Part shown: one piece after another, positions 8,433 to 12,839 of the stretch
How the letters are laid out: every line of letters begins with the position of its first letter
Numbering within the stretch: position 1 is the first letter of the stretch
DNA from: Choanephora cucurbitarum
Lineage: Eukaryota > Mucoromycota > Mucoromycetes > Mucorales > Choanephoraceae
Direction: 5' to 3'
Length of the DNA stretch: 12,839 bases
NCBI GenBank assembly: GCA_025331435.1
Contig: JAIWNI010000284.1
Coordinates: 1-12,839 of the forward strand
Notes under the pieces: generated by a model
Seen by the model: the letters and a program-made list of their open reading frames with translations, nothing else
Told to the model about the DNA's origin: nothing
Databases searched by the model: none
Position numbers and translations under genes: made by a program

Positions 8433-9928
8433 ATGCATTAGCATCTTTGAAACCAGAACAACAGTTCACTTTCAATCAAGACCAACAAGCAGTTTACGAT
8501 CATGTCATGATTATGGTAGAAAGTCATCACACTGTTGAGCCGAAGGTCATTTTTCTTGACGGGCCAGGTGGTACAGGTAAAACGTATCTGTTTGACGCCT
8601 TACTTAATGTTACAAGAAGAAACCATGGTATTGCACTTTCAGTCGCCGCAAGTAGAACAGCTGCTCTCCTGTTAAAAGGTGGTAAAACAGCACACTCGCT
8701 CTTTAAGATCCCTTTGAAATGCGACATACATACGATGTGTTCGTTTAGTCCTGCTTCGCCCACTTCTCAATTGATTAGATCTGCCAAGCTCATTTTATGG
8801 GATGAAGTATCTATGATAAGTAAGGATGTACTAGAAGCAGTTGACAGGTCATTCAAAGATGAATGTAAATAGATTAATCCTGCTTTTGAAGATATTCCCT
8901 TTGGCGGTCGAGTGATTGTTTTTGGAGGTGACTTTAGACAAGTTCTACCGGTCGTACCTAAAGCTTCTAGAGCGGATATTGTAGCTCAATGCATCAATAA
9001 ATCCTTCTTCTGGAAACATTTTTCAACAATGCAGCTGCGTATCAACATGCGTGTGCAAGCCATTCTTCAATCAGGCAATCATGAACAAGCTGAAATGCTA
9101 AAGAACTTTTCAGACTACTTGCTGACTATCGGTGATGGTTCACTTCCATTATTGAATCCTGAAGGTGCCATTCGGTTAGATGAAAACAAGGTCTTACCTG
9201 GCAACAACGCTCTTAGATTGGCTAATAAAGTTTTCCATCAGTTTCAAGGTGCAGCATTCATGCAAGACAGGCATAAATTTATGACCAGTCGAGTAATTCT
9301 CACCTCATTAAACAAAGATGTTAACAAAATCATCAACAGTCTCTTAAACCAGTACGAAGGTGAAATACACACAATTTTAAGTAGTGATTCCCTTTGTAAG
9401 GCAGCAGAAGTTGATATGCTTCGATATTCTATTGAATTACTTAACAAAATTGAGTCTGGAAGTCTTCCACCTCATTGTTTGAAACTAAAAATAGGGTGTC
9501 CAATTATGCTCCTTCAAAACTTTAGCCCGTCCAAAGGATTGGTAAATGGTACAAAGTTGATCGTCTTAGCAATTAACTCGAAGGTCATACAAGCCGAAAT
9601 AGCCACTGGAAGCAAAGCAGGAGAAATAGTTGCAGTTCCCAGAATTAAAATCGAATCTCAGCATGAGCAAATCGGGATTCACTTCTAGCGTCTCCAATTC
9701 CCTGTTCGATTAGCTTTTGCAATGACAATCAACAAATCGCAGGGTCAAAGTTTAGATTTTGTTGGCTTATATCTGCCTTCTCCCGTCTTCTCTCATGGAC
9801 AACTTTATGTGGCAATGTCACGTATTAGAAGTTCTGATTCTACCAAAGTTATGATAGATCATCAATACAGAAGACGCCTTCAAAATGCTACAACTAACAT
9901 CGTTTACAAAGAAGTCTTTAACTGTTAG
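8429..9928 (+). pseudogene. Helitron PIF1/RecD-like helicase domain
   Basis: This is a superfamily 1B 5'-3' DNA helicase that would unwind the element during transposition. The motifs, in order: QDQQAVYDHV (Q-like entry), Walker A GPGGTGKT (8561-8584), Ia-like ALSVAASRTAALLL, Walker B LILWDEVSM with Asp-Glu at 8801-8806, motif III GGDFRQVLPVVP (about 8924-8959), PPHCLKLKIGCPIMLLQN and GLVNGTKL, motif [10 protein letters not shown] (9725-9751) and motif [11 protein letters not shown] (about 9806-9832). All the catalytic residues I can check are present. Two TAG stops break it, at 8870-8872 and 9686-9688, each consistent with CAG to TAG. The natural stop is TAG 9926-9928. It is attached to Rep sequence in the same orientation, which separates it from a stand-alone host PIF1 gene. 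Confidence 0.88.
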
Positions 9929-9944
9929 TTGTCTTTTTTTTTTC

Positions 9945-9950
9945 AATAAA
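9945..9950 (+). promoter_or_regulatory. Polyadenylation signal AATAAA
   Basis: An exact AATAAA starts 17 nt after the RepHel stop and follows a T-rich run. The position suits 3'-end formation of the former RepHel transcript. Confidence 0.55.
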
Positions 9951-9968
9951 AATATATCTTATCAACTC

Positions 9969-10029
9969 AATCTCATAAGTAATCATTAAGCTTTAGTCAA
10001 CATCGTTGTATTAGTTTAAATCTCATAAG
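9969..10029. repeat. Direct repeat pair, 11 bp, 50 bp apart
   Basis: AATCTCATAAG occurs at 9969-9979 and 10019-10029, identical and offset by exactly 50 bp. The second copy abuts the hairpin-rich block starting near 10030. It might be a duplication made by insertion or slippage at the Helitron 3' side. Confidence 0.5.
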
Positions 10030-10330
10030 CTACTCCGGGACCCGTGTTTTTTTTTACCGAAGCAAAGGTTTAAAATACAGGAAGCTCAGCGTTGGAGCTA
10101 TTTCATACCGTCGCGAAGGTCCAAAAAAAATTTGGGTGAGGACCCAACATTGCCATGTTACTCGGATTAGCCAAAAAAGCCCACTGCGAAAGGCAAGCCG
10201 GTTTCAACAGCGAAGCGGGCAAACCTTAGTGAAGGTCGATAAAATTTGCCATAGCGTAGCGAAGGTCAAAATTTTATCACCGCAACGGCGGTTTGACTTG
10301 AAACTGGCTTATGGCATACTAAAAAGGATG
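10030..10330. repeat. Hairpin array with repeated GCGAA / GAAGGTC words
   Basis: There are six short perfect hairpins in 210 bp: AGCTC/GAGCT 10083-10099; TTGGGT-GAGG-ACCCAA 10132-10147; ACCTT-AGTG-AAGGT 10223-10236; GATAAAATTT/AAATTTTATC 10238-10278; ACCGC-AACG-GCGGT 10279-10292; and overlapping GGTCC/GGACC 10118-10144. GAAGGTC occurs at 10115, 10231 and 10261, and GCGAA at 10113, 10186, 10210 and 10259. The block is clearly more GC-rich than the DNA on either side. It is non-coding: the only open frame (10136-10333) has no similarity I recognise. It could be a miniature mobile element, a mitochondrial-type hairpin cluster inserted in the nucleus, or the structured 3' part of the Helitron. 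Confidence 0.55.
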
Positions 10331-10984
10331 TGAGTTAGGAATCTATTTATGGTGAAAAGGTTTAAGAGTTTTAGGAATAGATATAATTGTCAGATTGATC
10401 GAGATAGTGAAATATTTCGAGCCAATCGTTAAAAACTTGTCCTGATTGTATTATTACAGATTCAAAGGTCTTAATTAAAGACGAATACTAGGTTATTAAA
10501 CGATGTGACTAATAAATGCAAATGGTCTTCATTCACTTAACTATCACACACACTGATAAAAAACAAAGAAACAATAGTATCTCAGTTGTATGTATCGCTT
10601 CCATGAGTTGGTTTATTTCTGACAAGTTTCGTTTTATGCTGTATACATTCACGCCCATAAGCAAGCAATGAAAATGGCCTGACTATCCATTCCATCACTC
10701 GAGACAAAAGAAGATGTAACTCTTGACTAAGGGGTGAACAGTTTTAAATACGACTATGTTGATTCTTATACAGTAATAAAATAGAACCAGCACTTACGTT
10801 GTTCGGTTTGTGTAAACAAGAAGAGTTCATCGTATCGCAAACAATCGATTTCGAAAGTTGTGCCTTTTTCTGATTCACCAGAAGGTCACATATACTATTG
10901 ATATTGGCATCCGTTTAGTGTACACACTGAAAGGGTCTAAGTACTAGACTCTTCTCGATATTGGAAACCAACAAAATAATCCTT
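10331..10984. other. AT-rich stretch without a supported gene
   Basis: It contains a small hairpin GTCTT-AATTA-AAGAC (10468-10482) followed 5 nt later by CTAG (10488-10491), and a hairpin GTCTA-AGTAC-TAGAC (10935-10949). No open frame, tRNA or splice pair is convincing. Confidence 0.4.
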
Positions 10985-11186
10985 TCACCTATAGGCCGGA
11001 GTAAAAAAAAGTTTCCTAACAAGGTAAGTTTTTATTTTTGGTGAAAAATAAAAAAAAACTAAAATCTGTATTGAGCCTCGCAGAGTAAAAAAATTGGATT
11101 TTTTTTTACGAGATCTACCTCATGAAATGAGGTTCTTCAGCTCCATGTTGGACGTCTCGGAGTAAAAAAAGCTAGCTCATGTAGCT
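10985..11186. repeat. Second hairpin cluster with three GAGTAAAAAAA copies
   Basis: GAGTA followed by a run of seven or eight A occurs three times (starting about 10999, 11083 and 11159). Consecutive hairpins are TTTTTATTTTT-GGTG-AAAAATAAAAA (11029-11054), GTAAAAAAA/TTTTTTTAC (11085-11109), ACCTCAT-GAA-ATGAGGT (11117-11133) and AGCTA/TAGCT (11170-11186). Spacing between the second and third GAGTA copies is about 76 bp and between the first and second about 84 bp, so a degenerate tandem unit is possible. There is no coding capacity. Confidence 0.5.
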
Positions 11187-12839
11187 CTATATTACTTGTT
11201 ATAGTCTTACTTTCAAAAGTGGTTTTTTTTTCTTTTCTGACAAAATATAGAAAAAGATACTTAAATGTAAATATTATAAATTATGTGGTGTAAGCATTTA
11301 AAGCGATTCCTGTCTTAGAAATATGTATCTTGAAAAGCACACTACGGCGCATATCAAAACTCAGCTTATATTTTTCATACGAAAACTTACAGAATATTTT
11401 GCTCTGACGTGGAAAATTTTAGTAGAGAAGGAGAAAAGCCTTTTTTGAAAGCTAAAAGTGTCGAATTTTTTTCTTGAAGCTATTAGGTGAGTTGGAGGAA
11501 GCACTCTGTTAAGTTTCAAGACGAGTGGTGATGGTAAAGTGATCAAGGTTTTTTTCATGTCGATTTTCTTGAAATAAAAAATACAAAGACAAAGAGAAAT
11601 AGCGGGTGAGAGAATATTTTTACTTGAATTCAGAAAAAAAGATGAGAGAAGTCAAATTGATTCTCAGTGAATTCTCAAAAAGAGTTAAGATGGGGGGATA
11701 GTTACGAAAAGGGAAACAGATGATATCCTCAAAAAAAAAAGGGGGGAAAAATGCTTTTATATGGATGAAACATTTAAAGAGATTTAGATAGCGTTCATAT
11801 TCTAAACGAGAGGCAATTTTAGGAGGTTGGCTGTATTGAAGATGTAAGTGTAAGCGATACAAAAAAAAAGAAATAAACAATTAGTTGAGTAGAGAAGAAG
11901 CAGATGCAACAAGCCTGAGGGTGAAAACCGAGAATATTTATTTATTCAAGCTTGCGTACCCTGACTAAGGAAGATGTAGAAGTTACAGTTAACAAGATGA
12001 GTGGTCCTACAAAGTGAAGCATAAGATATAAGATAATACTGTTTATCTTTTGTTTGAAATAAAAAAGATATACGAACGATAAGTCGCACAAAGAAAGCTT
12101 ACGACCGTTCTTTTAATCATGCTGAGACTTGAATCATCAGTTTGCTGCAGTGTAACAGTTGTTGTTCATCGTCTTGAATTTAAAGCACTACTCTCTTTCT
12201 CTATTCGTGAATAACTGGTTCAAATCAGATAGCTGAAAGCGTACTCATGAGTTGCTGCTATGCTTACTATACTTTAAGAAACGGATAGAGTTAGTAAGGA
12301 GCCTTTTGTGTGAATATATTAAAAGGTATACCCACTCAGTTATGCATCAGTAAAACGTTTGGTATCATGTTATTCACTTTAAGATGTACACAATAAGTCA
12401 AAAAGTTAGAAAGAAGCAGAATAGAAGGATATTTGAAAAAAAGCGAGAAGAAAAGGAAGTAAATAACAAAAGCCAAGCCATCTTGAATTAAAACTCTTTA
12501 TCCAATTCTCAACCTTTTTTGGACAGCCTTCAATTGATAACAGAGACGTAAGAGACAAAGCTCGGTTAACTTGATACATACACAAGATAATTAGCCGGAT
12601 AGAACAGTCAAGTTCCTCTTAGTTCAAGACTACATCTTCTTTGAAGACGTCACATTTACTGTGAATAAGACGCATTATATCCACTAAAGTGGCTTCGAAC
12701 GGTGATTAATAAATGTCTACTATTGTCATCTCTGAATATACTAATACTCTGAACAAATAAAGTTCGTAAGACTGATAGGTAGTATAAGGTTGTCTTTTAT
12801 TGAAATCCAACTTTATTATTGTATCCAAAGCCATTTCCA
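11187..12839. other. AT-rich, partly purine-biased stretch without a supported gene
   Basis: The + strand is strongly purine-rich at about 11570-11770, including A10 followed directly by G6 at 11731-11746, and again at about 12400-12480. Minus-strand open frames at 11361-11558 and 11620-11880 are the Phe/Ile/Leu-rich complements of these purine runs and do not look like proteins. No RNA gene, repeat family or splice structure was recognised up to the window end. Confidence 0.4.

Larger units (their letters stand above)
5276..9928 (+). pseudogene. Helitron RepHel (Rep nuclease-PIF1 helicase), broken
   Basis: The gene spans about 1,550 codons, the usual size for a Helitron RepHel. Reading moves from frame 2 (5276-7267) to frame 1 (to 7619), frame 3 (to 8429) and frame 2 (to 9928). 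Each shift is consistent with loss of one base, near 7268, 7620 and 8429. In-frame stops interrupt it at 5681, 5735, 6719, 7591, 7600, 7671, 8061, 8870 and 9686. Protein similarity continues without loss across each break, so these are lesions and not introns: no GT..AG pair removes them. An intact protein would cleave and join DNA ends through the HUH/Y2 site and unwind with its helicase in the nucleus. Segments are described separately. The start ATG 5276 is chosen because TAG 5270 precedes it in frame and both zinc knuckles follow. Confidence 0.88.
5276..9950 (+). mobile_element. Degenerate Helitron (rolling-circle DNA transposon), coding core
   Basis: The interval spans a Helitron Rep-helicase gene from its first ATG to the poly(A) signal. 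The domain order (zinc fingers, Helitron-like N domain, HUH/Y2 Rep nuclease, PIF1-type helicase) is diagnostic of autonomous Helitrons, which move by rolling-circle replication or peel-and-paste. The true ends lie outside this interval and were not located: Helitrons lack terminal inverted repeats and end only in 5' TC and 3' CTRR preceded by a small hairpin, too little to call by eye. The base composition is less AT-rich than either flank, as expected for a former coding region. Nine in-frame stops and three frameshifts show that the copy is dead, though it could still be mobilised in trans if its ends are intact. Confidence 0.85.

Noticed and set aside
5276..9928. Reading the Helitron interruptions as introns of a live gene
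   Set aside because: Similarity to Helitron proteins continues directly across each stop or shift with at most one base missing, and no GT..AG pair with a branch point surrounds them.
8447..9928. Host PIF1 DNA helicase gene
   Set aside because: It is linked in the same orientation to Rep/HUH sequence, has Helitron-type blocks such as the GLVNGT region, and carries nonsense mutations.
10136..10333. 65-codon + open frame over the hairpin array
   Set aside because: It follows from the higher GC of the block. The residues mirror the repeated hairpin words, and nothing marks a gene.
11620..11880. Minus-strand 86-codon Phe/Ile/Leu-rich open frame
   Set aside because: It is the complement of a purine-rich stretch including A10-G6; composition alone explains its openness.
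12217..12226. GGTTCAAATC, similar to a tRNA B box
   Set aside because: No A box at the right distance and no cloverleaf pairing around it.
1..12839. CRISPR array, bacterial operon or prokaryotic regulatory sites
   Set aside because: No regularly spaced identical repeats were seen, and the introns, AATAAA signal and Helitron indicate eukaryotic DNA.

Overview
The window looks like nuclear DNA of an AT-rich fungus, most plausibly an early-diverging one of the Mucoromycota type (Rhizopus, Mucor, Phycomyces). The reasons are short introns of about 50-100 nt with GT..AG ends and TACTAAT- or TGCTAAC-like branch points, low gene density, an AATAAA signal just after a stop codon, and a large Helitron carrying PIF1-type helicase sequence. 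The taxonomic call is an inference; nothing in the window fixes it.

Layout. Bases 1-1064 hold the 3' part of a spliced gene of unknown function, read on + as 1-314, 363-549 and 609-1064. It has an ordered N-terminal part, an acidic linker, a Ser/Ala/Pro/Phe-rich stretch and a Lys/Arg-rich tail. Bases 1065-2111 show no convincing gene. Bases 2112-2670 hold a possible multi-exon gene remnant, best supported by a protein-like open frame at 2488-2670. Bases 2671-5275 are AT-rich and mostly non-coding. They carry an imperfect foldback (3153-3265), an 18-bp perfect palindrome (3846-3863), a 10-bp tandem duplication (3901-3920) and a strongly diverged tandem repeat of about 92 bp (about 4110-4445).

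The main object is at 5276-9928: an autonomous-type Helitron RepHel gene of about 1,550 codons, now a pseudogene. In order it encodes two N-terminal zinc-knuckle motifs, a further C-x2-C motif, the Helitron-like N domain, the HUH/Y2 Rep nuclease, a linker domain and a PIF1/RecD-like helicase with Walker A, Walker B and C-terminal motifs. The reading frame is interrupted by nine in-frame stops and three single-base frameshifts, and the first His of the HUH motif is Leu. An intact copy would nick and peel off one strand of the element (Rep) and unwind it (helicase) during rolling-circle transposition. This copy cannot make the full protein. The element ends were not found with confidence.

Downstream, 10030-10330 is a compact run of small hairpins, four with 4-nt or similarly short loops, interspersed with repeated GCGAA and GAAGGTC words. 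A second hairpin group rich in A/T runs lies at 10985-11186. The rest, to 12839, is AT-rich with purine-biased stretches and no gene that I can support.
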